The translations under genes were made by a program, and so were the position numbers. Shown here piece by piece: positions 36,907 through 47,760 of a stretch of DNA of 64,000 nucleotides. The stretch is from Dryas octopetala (taxonomy: Eukaryota; Streptophyta; Magnoliopsida; Rosales; Rosaceae): NCBI GenBank assembly GCA_963921425.1, contig OY992832.1, positions 23,658,835 to 23,722,834 of the forward strand, read 5' to 3'. Positions within the stretch are counted from its first letter, which is position 1. Every line of letters begins with the position of its first letter. The notes under the pieces were generated by a model. It saw nothing but the letters and a program-made list of their open reading frames with translations, was not told the origin of the DNA and did no database searches.

Positions 36907-38690
36907 AGCCTAAAATATAAAATAAGCACGAAACTGAGATGCAACAAAAGAAAAAAAGTAAATTCATGGTTGATCAAGTTCGAGAAAGAAAAATTGCACA
37001 ATATGACCCTAAACAGATTATAACCATCACACGAGGCACCAGAAGTCCACCCAGTACTGGGAGTATGGGAAATAAAAAAGCCTCAGTAAGAAACTATAAC
37101 ATAACATCAGAACCCTTTGAAGGACTTCAAAACACATTTGAGAAAATAACCCAGAAACTAAAATCTCTACATGATTCAAGGCATGTAAATTCTTAATTGT
37201 AATGATCCAAACACAAAAACCTAAGCAAAAGATAGAAACCCAAACAACAGAATATTAGCAAAATTATGAAAAACTAAAGTTTGTGACAGTTGAAAAACAC
37301 GCGTGCGCAAATAAAAAACTTGTGAAGAGGCTGTACCAAGAATTTTAAGGGTGCAGATAACAAAAATGGAAAAATCATTTTAATAGCAGTCACAGAATAT
37401 ATAGACACACCAGAAATGCTACCATAGACACACCAAAAGCACTGGAGCATACTAAAGTAAGAGAAACACATAATAGTTTCAAGAAACTTATCAACCAAAT
37501 GCAAGGAAGAGAAAAGAATTATAAAGTTTTACCACAGAGACAATCCAAAATTGCAAATACACACAACAAAAATACAGCCAACTCAGAACAAACAAAACAC
37601 TAAGGCATGAAAGCTGAATACATTCCTTTAAAGGGACATACAACAATCCATTATAAGAAAACACAAAAATAACTAAAATAAAAATCATACTTACAAAAAA
37701 GGAAAAAAAGCCATAAACACCTTTTTGTGAGTTTTAAGGAGAATGTCAATAATAAAATATAAATAAAAGTAAAAACCTTAAGGGTAGTTGAAGGAAACGC
37801 AAAAAACCACTCACAAATGGAAGCTGGAAAAATATTAAACTTGAAGATTCCCAAATTGAGTTGAAATGCTAGGTACAACATCAAAATCCCCAAAACCCAC
37901 ATATGCACCATCAGAGCAAACAAATCATAAAAATCAAACACACTGACAGATAAATGTAAAACACATAACTCCCAAAACCCAGAAAAGAAAAACCACTAAG
38001 AAAAGCCCACATGCAGAGCGGTCCAAAGGAGTTACTTTGTAACCCAGTAAGACCCAGGAAAAAAGACATGCAAGTGAAAATATCAAACATTTACCATGAA
38101 TATTACCTAAGCTCACAAGAAACCCGCTTCAAAAAATCTCAAGCCTTGAGGAGTCTGCAACCCTGCAAGTGAAACGGAATTAATATGCAGTGATCTAGCG
38201 TAAAAACGAGACAAATGCCCCAAAATCACAACAAACAGAAGTACATTGCTTAAAACAACAGAAATGAAAACACTTTTCAAAACCAAAAAAAAAAGGGAAA
38301 CAAAACCCAAGACTTAAAATACTGAAACAGCCAAAAAAAAAAATTGGGAAGAAGTTGAAAATCCAAACCAAACTGAAACTAAAACATGGAAAAAAAAAAA
38401 AAAAAAAAAAGCAGAGATGAAGCAGAGAAACATGAAATACCGAAAAAAACCATGAAACGAAACCAAAAATGAAGTGCATTGGACTCCAGAATCACTCTCG
38501 AGACACAAAACCCACACAACCAACAACAAAATTTGTTTTGAAAAGCAAGAAAAATCGGTACTTTAACAAAATTGCTTTACCTGAAAACCCTAAAACAACA
38601 GAGGAAGACTCAGACAAACCCTAAAACTGAGAGAGAGAGTCTAAGACTAAGACTGAGACTGAAGAACATTTAAGTGAGTTTTGGCTAATG
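36907..38690 (-). promoter_or_regulatory. AGO4 5' leader with a 1.67-kb intron
   Basis: The acceptor TATTTTAG|GC lies two bases before the ATG (intron end at 36910). A donor CAG|GTAAAG at 38580 follows a leader exon (about 38581-38690) with CT-rich and TTTTAGGGTTT motifs typical of plant 5' UTRs. An extra small exon at 38107-38162 is possible (TTGCAG|GGTTG ... CTTAG|GTAATA). The minus-strand frames in 37.3-38.5 kb are low-complexity Phe/Leu/Val-rich and follow from A-rich plus-strand sequence; they are not genes. Confidence 0.65.
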
Positions 38691-39886
38691 TCAACTCTTT
38701 TTCTCTCTCACTCCCATTTACTCTCCTTTTTAAACTCTTACTTGGCTTTTGGGTCACCCACAATCTCATGTCTTCGACAAGTCCAAAGTTTTACATCATC
38801 TCCTCTGCGGTGCCGTCAACTACAGCTCCTCCCGTTCCACATCTGAACCGTTGAATCTTTTGTACCCTTACGTGGACGGTGCAGATTTATTCACCCAGAA
38901 CATTAACTGCTTCTACCGAAGCGCACGCTTAAAGTGCGGTCAGAGTGGTTATGTCATTACCTCGGTTGTAATTCCACTTTTCTTACGTTTTTACCACTAT
39001 TACAATTCTTAAATGACTGTTGTGTCCCTGCCCTCGTCTAACGAGGACGTTTGGATTTGCGTGAAAGGAGGGTGGGCAGCATGGTCATTTGGCAAGTTTT
39101 GTGAAACGGCGAAATTGTTGCTCTCTACCCGTCATCATGAAGGGCCCACCCGTGTCACACGGTCACTTAAAACCAGCTCGAAATTCAAAACTCTGTGGGG
39201 GATGAGACTGTGACGAATTTCTGTCACAGTTCCGGTGAGCTTAAATTTGTTATATAAGCATTTATGGTTTGGTCCGTTTTAACTTATAATTTAGTGATAA
39301 TTTTCTTTTTCTTTTTTCTTTTTTGAGCTAAATTAATGATAATTTTCAATTACCACTGTTTCAATTTTCTACCAAAGTGGATTCATTAGTCATTACGTTT
39401 TATATCCTATTGTGATTTGATTTGATTTTTAATTTTGATCTCAAAATTCAATTTAATTAATGTTGTCGTTTACATTCCTTAAAAAAAATTTGGAATTTTG
39501 TTAAATAAATTAATCAATTGAATTTCTTCTTTCATCACTTTTCTTTAAACTATTTTAAGTTTTTTAAAATAGTGTTTATATTCTCACCCTCATATCCTAT
39601 TTTCTCACTCACATATTTTTACATCCTTATTAAAAATATAAAAATATTATTCTCACATCTTATTATTCCTACACCTTTAATATACCAACTCAAACACTCA
39701 CTTACTAAACATTTTCTTATCTCCTTAATCATTATCTCACCCATGTACCCATCTTTTTTCATAATTTATTTCTTCTATAAACCCTAATTCTTCACCAAAA
39801 CTCAAAATCAATGATACTATTTGGTTGATGCCTATAATTCTATTAAAAGATAAATTTATTCTGTAAGAATTCTTTATGGACTAATC
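38691..39886. other. AGO4 promoter side and intergenic DNA
   Basis: 38691-39240 is GC-balanced and probably the AGO4 promoter. A plus-strand frame at 38749-39012 shows no domain. 39240-39886 is AT-rich without features. Confidence 0.4.
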
Positions 39887-40591
39887 TAGACATGGCAAAC
39901 AGGTCGTGTTTTGCGGGTTCGAGTCAAACCCGATACGACCGTTAGTGTTAATGGGTAAACCTGACACGACCAGTTAATCTCCGGATGGCAAAAACCTTAA
40001 CCCAAACATGATCCGTTATTTAACAGGTGAACCTGACATGACCTATTTGACCTGAAAAAAATAATTTTAAATAAATAAAAAATTACATAACACAAATTGA
40101 CTCTCTCCCCCCGATCCGGCTCCTCCTTCCTCACCCCAAATCTCAATCCCCCCTCCTCCCCCATAGCCCCAGTCCACCCAACCTCCCAACTCTCTCTTGC
40201 ACCCACAAACCCCCCACGACCCAACACCTCCCGCGCCCACCCCCACTGCCTCGCACGCCTAGAGAGAGAATACAAAGAGAAAAAGAGAGAGAGAGGTGGC
40301 AGTGAGAAAAACTGAAAAATGAAAATGAGGTATGTGACTTATGTCTGATTAGGTTAGGGATTTTAGGATAAGCTCAAAATTTACTAAAATGTCATTCTTT
40401 ATCGGGTGACCCGCAAATTCACCCTACCCAAACCGTTATCTTAATGGATCACTAACAAGTGACACTAATATCAACTCGACCCTATAACCTCGAATCCAAA
40501 CCCGAAAATTTGTGTGTCGTGTCGTGTTGTATCGTGTTATTGAGTAGTGTCGTATTGTGTTATCGGGTCGTGTGTGTTTTTGCCAGGTCTA
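39887..40591. mobile_element. 705-bp non-autonomous hAT element
   Basis: Inverted tips TAGACATGGCAAAC and GTTTTTGCCAGGTCTA are flanked by a perfect 8-bp duplication GACTAATC (39879-39886, 40592-40599). Subterminal motifs are GTCGTGTT, GGGTTCGAG and ACCCGATACGACC. The interior is C-rich then GA-rich (40100-40300). No transposase. Confidence 0.88.
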
Positions 40592-40599
40592 GACTAATC

Positions 40600-41289
40600 A
40601 CCTTGTATTAAGATACAACAAGTTATCATATATTTCAATCCAAGAAAGAATTGTATTGGATTAATCTGGATGTTGGTTGTCATTGTAATTCTTTTTTGAC
40701 AAGTAATAAGGGCCTATTAAGTAGGATAATTGAAATCTTAATTGAACATGGATAAAAAGTTCTTATTTTAGTAAGTGTTTGGTTAGAGGTACTTGAGGTA
40801 CAAGTAAACACCTTTATGGGAGGACTCTAATCTTAACACTACTATATAAAAACAAGTCTCTGCTCTAACATTAATAATCTGCAAAATATTTTCAGCCCCA
40901 TATCTGAAGAGAGGAGAAGACTTGTTCACTATGACATCATACAAGTGTTATGGGTCTTTATTTAGTTGTTCAATTAATCATATTGATTGTGTTTCTTGGT
41001 GTTTGTGAGCTATGAAAAATATATGGTTAACATATTTTATATCCTACTTTTTAAATTATTTTTTTTTTATAGTTTAATAAAAAATTCATTATATTTTAAT
41101 GTTTATTTTTATTTAAAAAATTGAGTATTGATTTTAGGAATTTAATTTGAAGTTTAGGAATGAATTAGAGATTTAAATTGTCATCTTCATTATTACCATT
41201 GGTTGTTTCTACTTCATAAAAGTTTTAAATGCTCTTATTTATTCCCAAATCATTAAAGCCACATGGAGAAACTTTTAATACAACATACC
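40600..41289. other. AT-rich intergenic DNA
   Basis: No gene or named repeat. Confidence 0.4.
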
Positions 41290-41751
41290 AATTAGATGAT
41301 TCATTTTCTCTGGAGTAAAATACTTAGTAACGCTTGTAAAAGGGTCTCTATCAAATTGACTTTACCGTTTGTGAAGGTTAACTCTAAGATAAAGCCATCC
41401 TCAACGATGACTCCTTTTTTCACATTTGCCTAATCACACCTAAATAACGTCGCCTTAAAAGTATAGTAATCTAACAAAAATATATCTTTTATCACCCCAT
41501 AGTAACTTAGTACATTAACAACTTGTGCAGTATCCTTCGCACTAGCTCTACATACAGTAGTCGCATCAATGGAAACACTACTATTTTGTGTTGATCTCTC
41601 AGCCACTTTTGTATGAAATTGGCATCCATTGATGATATAACTATAATTTGACATTGCTTGACTTGTAGGCCCAAAATCTAGACGATATAGGAAATTTGTT
41701 GAACATATCGTACTCTCTTCAACCTGACAGTATATAAAACCCTTACTTCTC
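41290..41751 (-). pseudogene. CACTA transposon fragment, DUF4216 domain
   Basis: Minus-strand translation shows the DUF4216 pattern: [53 protein letters not shown]. After FRCD the expected Trp is a TAG (41430-41432), which one G-to-A change from TGG explains; then ANV...VEDGF follows, and after a frame change SQFDRDPF. DUF4216 accompanies Tnp2 transposases in plant CACTA elements, usually in the C-terminal part of the second ORF. Only this domain remains; no CACTA ends or Tnp2 core are visible nearby. Its upstream side is fused in frame to plastid rpoC2 sequence. Non-functional. Confidence 0.8.
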
Positions 41752-42208
41752 AATGTACGAAAAGTTCCTTGATTTTGTCTAAGCAATTGTTTAACCCTTA
41801 CATTGGAATAAATAGAATAAAATGGATTGATATTGGTATGATCCGACCTATTATCAGAAATCAATCCCGAACCTAACGGATCATTCCTTTTTCGTATATA
41901 CGAAGTATGAGATTTCACTAAGTTGATTCTTAGGAAATCTTGAATCAGACCATTTGCACTTACTTCAAAAAAGGAAGTGTGTGCCTCTTCTATCGAAGAA
42001 CTTTTTTTGTCTTGGTCCCAGTTCAACACTAAACAGGTCCGAACTAATTGAATACTTGTGCCAGAAATTCCCCGAATCGGTTTACCATTCCCATAAAGTA
42101 TATAATTTACAACTCTAAGCTGTAGATTATCCCTTTCCCGCAATGAATCATGGGGGAAAAGTGTTGCTAAATTTATACCGTCTGCTATTTCATATATGAT
42201 TACAAGTC
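41752..42208 (-). pseudogene. rpoC2: Nuclear copy of an internal segment of plastid rpoC2
   Basis: The minus strand encodes about 150 residues that I recognise as the beta'' subunit of the plastid-encoded RNA polymerase: [86 protein letters not shown]. The frame is unbroken across the fragment, but there is no in-frame ATG at its start, and both ends of rpoC2 (a protein of about 1,400 aa) are missing. It is a nuclear plastid DNA insertion (NUPT). It ends abruptly at about 41752 where CACTA sequence begins, with the reading frame continuing across the join. Confidence 0.9.
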
Positions 42209-42657
42209 ACCTAAAGGGAAAAATTTTCAAAAATGACACGTATTTTGGGGTCAATCTTAGTTTAGGACACTAGTTTGGATTTGTGTTACTTTACGACATA
42301 TATTTCGGGTTTGTATCAATATGAGATTTTCTGTCACCTCTGTCACAACCTCCGTTAAAAACAGACCACGTGACTTGCACATGACTTATTTTAAAGGGCA
42401 AATTTGTCACTCCATATGCTTTTAAGACAGATCCAACTGCAAAAGATACTGTAAACAAAAAGGAATTCATTCTAATGATTTAGAATTCAATCTGGTCGCG
42501 CAAAAGTGTTCGCTGGTTAGGGTTTTGGACTCTTTCTTCTTCGATTAAAGGTGTAAAGGAGATTTTGGCTTTCTAATCACTGCGAAAGTGATATCCGCTG
42601 CAACAAAAAATGATATTCTATGCTGGGGAGAAGTGATATTCTCTGTGGAGATTCAAA
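42209..42657. other. Upstream region of the MuDR-type pseudogene
   Basis: Probably the left part of the Mutator-like element containing the transposase relic. Unlike the small elements, I could not find a matching inverted end on the right side (46.4-47.4 kb). Confidence 0.4.
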
Positions 42658-45600
42658 ATGGAGTTCCTGAGGACAGATGAAGATCCACCCGAATACAGTA
42701 AGTTGTCCCCTTAAATGATTGTTTGAAGATTCTCTTTGTGAGCTTCTGTTTCGATGGTTTATGTTTGTGAATCGATGAAGAATTTTTTTTGGATGGGTCT
42801 GTGTGATGTTGTGTTCTGTATTAACTGTCTTTGTCAATTGTGACCCATTTGTTTATTAGAATTGCTAGGCCGTGCACCCCATATGTTCAAACCTTTTTGA
42901 CCTTTTCTGATTTATTATTGTCTTTATAGGAGATGAGACCAGAGATGTTGAATAAATAATTGAGGGTAATGGGAATCCTAAATGGTCTGCTATGGTGGGT
43001 GTAGAGTAAATTATTGATAGGTGTAGTGTAAATGAGACTCCTGGTTTGGTATAGTGTAACATTTGAGTCATGTTAGGATTGCTACTGGATTAGAATAATA
43101 TAATGGCTTAGAATAATGTCTTTATTAATTAGAATAATGTATTTATTGTAGTTTAGACTCTGATTTTGTTGTACTTTAGGGTTTACTACTTAGAATAATG
43201 TCTTTATTTTTCCATGTTGTACATTAGTGCATGTGACTTTGAACACTGTTAATAAGCATGACATGGCTTTATTTCTGGCAGGTAATCCAGACCATTTCAC
43301 TTTAGAATTTCACCATGGTGGTAGGCTAGTGAACTTAAATGCTGATGGTAGTGAAAATAGATATGTTGGTGGCATGATCACTTGGGAGGATTATGCTAAC
43401 ATTGACTATATGTCTTTACTGGAGATGAATGGTCTAGCTAAGCTATTAGGGTACAATGAAAACATTGTATATTATTACAAGGAACCAAGACATCCAGAAC
43501 ACATGGGGTGGGTAGCTGCTATAAGTGATGCTTGTATATTGAGACTATGTGGTTTTCAAACACCTCAGAGAGTGGCTATGGTGTATTTCTGCATCCAGGG
43601 AACCTAAATATTGGTGCACATCAGGTAGTGCATGAACCAAAGCCAATACAATTGTCTGATGGCTCTGAACCAGAGGTTAATGCTAATGAGGGACTATGTG
43701 AGAATGACGCATTTAGAGAGTTTGATGCAGAGCCATCAGTCAACCAACAAGGAGAGGTACATGATACTGATTTTGGGGAGGTACATGTTGGAGGTTATGA
43801 AGATGAGAATGCCGAGGTGCCTGAGAAGGAAGGTGGTGAAGGAAGAAACTCTGCAAGTGAGGATGAAATAGATGAGGATGATTTTGATTATGTGGATACT
43901 GACTATCAGCATAGTGAAGATGAAACAAATTGGGATGATGATGTGGACCATGAGGTTCATAGTGATGATGATGGTGGGGGTTTTGGTGAGTTTGACTCTG
44001 AGGACATGGTAGATTCTGACAACATGGGGAGTGTACAAAGTTCATCACATGACTTTGAAGAAAATGATGTTCCAAGGAAGAGACCTAGGGTAAAGCCACC
44101 AAGGCTTATTGTTTTTAGAAAAGATGTGGATATGAAAGATCCTAAATTTACATTGGGTCAGTATTTTGTATCTATGGAGGTATTCAAAGAAGCTATCAAG
44201 GAATACTCCATATTGAATGATAGAGAGCTAAGTTTTAAGAAGAACCATGCAAATTGGTGTAGAGTGGTGTGTGCACCACACTGTCCTTGGCATATCCATG
44301 CTGTCAAGGATAACAAGAGTGACAATGTGATTGTGAGACAGTTCCTTGATGAGCATACTTGCACAGGTCCTATATATAACTGTCATATCAATGCAAAATG
44401 GTTGACTAAAAGATATGGGGATGATTTTAGGACCAATCCTAAATGGGATGTTGGGGCTTTCCAAGAGCAAATCTTGAAGCAATTCAATGTAAAGGTTACT
44501 AGGACAGTGTGCTACACAGCTAGAAGGCTTGCCTTCAAGAACATTTAGGGACAGATTGAGGAACAATTTGGCATGCTGTGGGATTATGCTGAGGAGTTAC
44601 AAAGGAGGAATGAAAACACAATTGTCAAGATTCAAAGTAACCTTCTTCCTGGGGATCAACCACAGTTCCAGAGAATGTATATATGCTTTGATGCATGCAA
44701 GAGGGCCTTCAATGATGGATGTAGACATGTGATAGGTATGAATGGGTGCTTTCTTAAAGGACCTCACAAGGGGCAACTTTTGACTGCCATAGGGGTGGAT
44801 TCTAACAATGGAATGGTTCCATTGACATATGCAGTTGTGGAAATCGAAAACAGAGACAGTTGGGGGTGGTTTATGCAGCACTTGATTATGGATTTGAACT
44901 TGGAGAATTCACACCATTATGTGATACTTAGTGACAAACAAAAGGGTTTAATTGATGCAGTGAATGACTTGCTTCCCAATGCAGAACACATGCATTGTGT
45001 CAAGCATTTGGGGGAGAACTTCATAAAGAAGTTTCCCAGCCTCTTATTGAAAGAGATTTTTCAAAGTGCAGCAAAGTCAACTTATGAGGTAAAGTGGAGG
45101 TCAGAGATAAACAAGATGAAGGAAATAGATGGTGATGCATACAAGTGGTTTGATGATAAGCCTCCACACCATTGGAGCAAGGCATTCTTCAAAACATAAG
45201 CAAAGTGTGATTTGATTCTAAACAACCTATGCGAGTCATTCAATGCAGCAATCTTAAAGGCAAGGAACCAGCCAATACTTACCTTGCTTGAGAGGCTGAG
45301 AATGTATCTAATGTTGCTTTTTGCAAGAAGAAGAGAACAAGCTCAGAAGCAGAAATATCAACTAAGGCCAAGGATCAAAGGCATAATCGACAAAAGAAAG
45401 AATGATTGTTGTATGTGTAGGGCTTTTTGGTGTGGTGGAAAAAAAATATGAAGTAATCACAGATAAGCATCAGTATGCAGTTGATTTGGATATCAGAACA
45501 TGCTCTTGCAGGCAGTGGGATGTAAGTGGTATACCTTGTTGCCATGCAATATCATCTATTTGGAAGCATGACAGTGACCTTACAATTGAAGAATTCACAT

Positions 45601-46424
45601 ATGAAAAGTATCATGTTACTGCTTACCAGGCAACATATGCACCAATGATTAACCATATGCCTGGAAAAACCAGTGGATTAGAACATGGAAGCCACCACTC
45701 AAGCCTCCATACTATAAGAAGAAGCAGGAAGACCCAAGAAAGTAAGAGCCAGAGATTCAAATGAACCAAAGAAGCCACCAAATCCAACAAAATTGAGAAG
45801 GTTTGATGTCACCATTACCTGCAAGAAATGTGGTAAGGAGGGTCACAATTCAAGGACCTGTGGGAGAGAAAATGATGTACAAAAGAAGGTACCAAATTGA
45901 CTGTGTGTGCTTAACTGACATATTCATTGACTAGATTTGAAAATAACTGATGATTCTTTTTGGTGTGTGCTTTGCTTTCTGTTTGCAGGGAAAGGGGAAA
46001 GTTCAAGATGATGGACAAGAGCAAGGCCAGGACCAAGACCAGCAAGCTAAGAAGGTGATCTAAGTCAAGAGCCTTGTTATTTTTGTTCTCTTTTTAATTG
46101 CAGTCAGAACACATTATTTATGGACTTGAGTTTGCTTGCAGGTAAGAAAGAAACCCCAAATTCGAAGACTGATGTCTAGGCATGCAATGCAGCGATCAAA
46201 AAAGACTTCACTAAGACCACCATCTGCAGATTCATCCAACCCCCAAATCGGAGAAGTGTTATCTCAACCATCATCCTCTGCAAGACCACAATCCCAACCA
46301 ACATTCATTTTGCCACAAAGTTCATCACAACCTTGTACTTCAAATGTGACTGCCTCTGTGCTCCCCCAAAAAAGGTTCAAATCACTTGTCAAAAAGAAAT
46401 CACTAAGGTCGAGGATCCCATGAA
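42658..46424 (+). pseudogene. MuDR-type (MULE) transposase gene, multiply disabled
   Basis: Exons appear at 42658-42697 (MEFLRTDEDPPEY, donor A|GTAAGT), 43282-45888, 45989-46053 and 46141-46424. Domains in order: N-terminal PB1-like region (FTLEFHHGGRLVN, YVGGMITWEDY), acidic linker, MuDR DNA-binding domain (KFTLGQYFVSMEVFKEAI ... CPWHIHAV ... HTC), MULE transposase core, SWIM finger (CSCRQWDVSGIPCCHA), CCHC knuckle (CKKCGKEGHNSRTC) and a basic tail. Lesions: frame change near 43590, TAG at 44546-44548, TAA at 45197-45199, frame changes near 45440 (A run), 45667 and 45743. The first catalytic Asp is Asn (GMNGCFLKG, AAT at 44741). It cannot encode an active transposase. Confidence 0.9.
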
Positions 46425-47760
46425 GGACAGTGTGTCAAGAAGAAATCACTCTGTGCCTCTGTTGTATTTTGAAATTTCTGAAATGTAGTTTGAAGTTAGG
46501 ATGATCACAAGATTTTTTTGTGCAGGTCTTAGAAATATGACCACAAGGTTTTTTTGAGTTGTACTACTGCTTTTGGGTTAAACATTTTACTTTTGGGTTG
46601 AAATTATGTTTGTGCGAAGTTGGTTAAACATCTTACTTTTGGTTAAACATCTTACATTGTCATGATTAGCTATATGTTGTACTGAATGAGATGATAATGT
46701 ATGAAACTATTTTTGGCTTCAAGTGGTTTGGAATGCTTTCCTTTGAATGCATATATAACAGGTCTAATTTGATTTTTGGTGTTGCAAAATAAATGGTCAA
46801 TTATTTCCTTTAAGAGGTTTATGTGTTTATCTTCAATCCAATTTGATACAATCCAACAAAAAAAAGGTACCAAGACCAGCAAATTGCCAAAATATCATTT
46901 CATTTAAACTTAAACATTGCTATTACAATATAAGGCAATCTGAAATGTCTGGCCATACACAACACAAAAGCGGATAGCCTTAATCTATTCCATTCAACCC
47001 AAAATGGATAGCCTTGATCTATTATATTCAACCTCAGAATATTAACAACCCGAAAACACAAAAACACAAACACTCGATGCATATTGAAATATAAATTGCA
47101 CTGCACATCTTCACTTTAACCACAGCTAAAGTGCAAGATATCCTAACTTCGACTGTAACTGAAGGTCCCAATGTGCCTTGAGGTTTAGATCGTTTTATCT
47201 GTACGCAACTAAAAAGGCTTCACTCCCTACGCACACTATGAAATTTAAATAACAGAATTTAAATCCACAATCCCTTCTCACCAATTCTCAATGAATTATG
47301 TTTCACATTCAAATAAATGTCACATTCAAATAAATGCATGTAATTATATATAATAATTAACTAACTTATATCATGCTCAAGTAATTCATATAATTCATAT
47401 AAGTCACGTATTAGCACATATATCACATTTTTCAACAAAGATTCAATATATTCAAATTTGCAGTCAAAGGTTCCCCAGAACCCCCTACCTGAATTCCAGA
47501 GCTTAGCTTGATCTCACATGTCCATTCGAGAAATTCCTAAGTTGTCCTTACAACACCATCATCACAGGTTCACGTGATAGATCTAAAATCCTAATTCTAA
47601 TACAAAACCAACTAATCTTAAGATAAACCGAAATTACTCGAATTCAAATACCTTCACCAAATTACAGAAATAACCATATTTTTAGCTAGAGTCGTTAAAG
47701 TTCAAACTTGGTGAGAAACCGAAAACACAGGTTTTAGTGATAACAACTAAAATTACCGAA
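46425..47760. other. Downstream of the MuDR relic; retroelement-like non-coding DNA
   Basis: 46425-46860 is the relic's 3' region, with repeated GGTTAAACATCTTAC. From about 46880 the style changes to C/A-rich sequence resembling the non-coding interior of large plant retroelements. No protein recognised. Confidence 0.4.

Noticed and set aside
36595..36913. Plus-strand frames antisense to AGO4 exon 1, with repeated PFPFPSG / WPISISI
   Set aside because: Shadow of the 21-bp minisatellite.
37274..38529. Series of minus-strand frames of 60-96 codons, Phe/Leu/Val-rich
   Set aside because: They lie in the AGO4 leader intron and arise from A-rich plus-strand sequence; membrane-like composition is an artefact.
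38749..39213. Two short plus-strand frames upstream of AGO4
   Set aside because: Located in the AGO4 promoter region; no recognisable domain.
40835..40860. CACTACTATATAAAAACAAG as a possible CACTA terminus for the DUF4216 fragment
   Set aside because: Does not match the usual CACTACAAGAAA pattern and no inverse end or 3-bp duplication could be paired.
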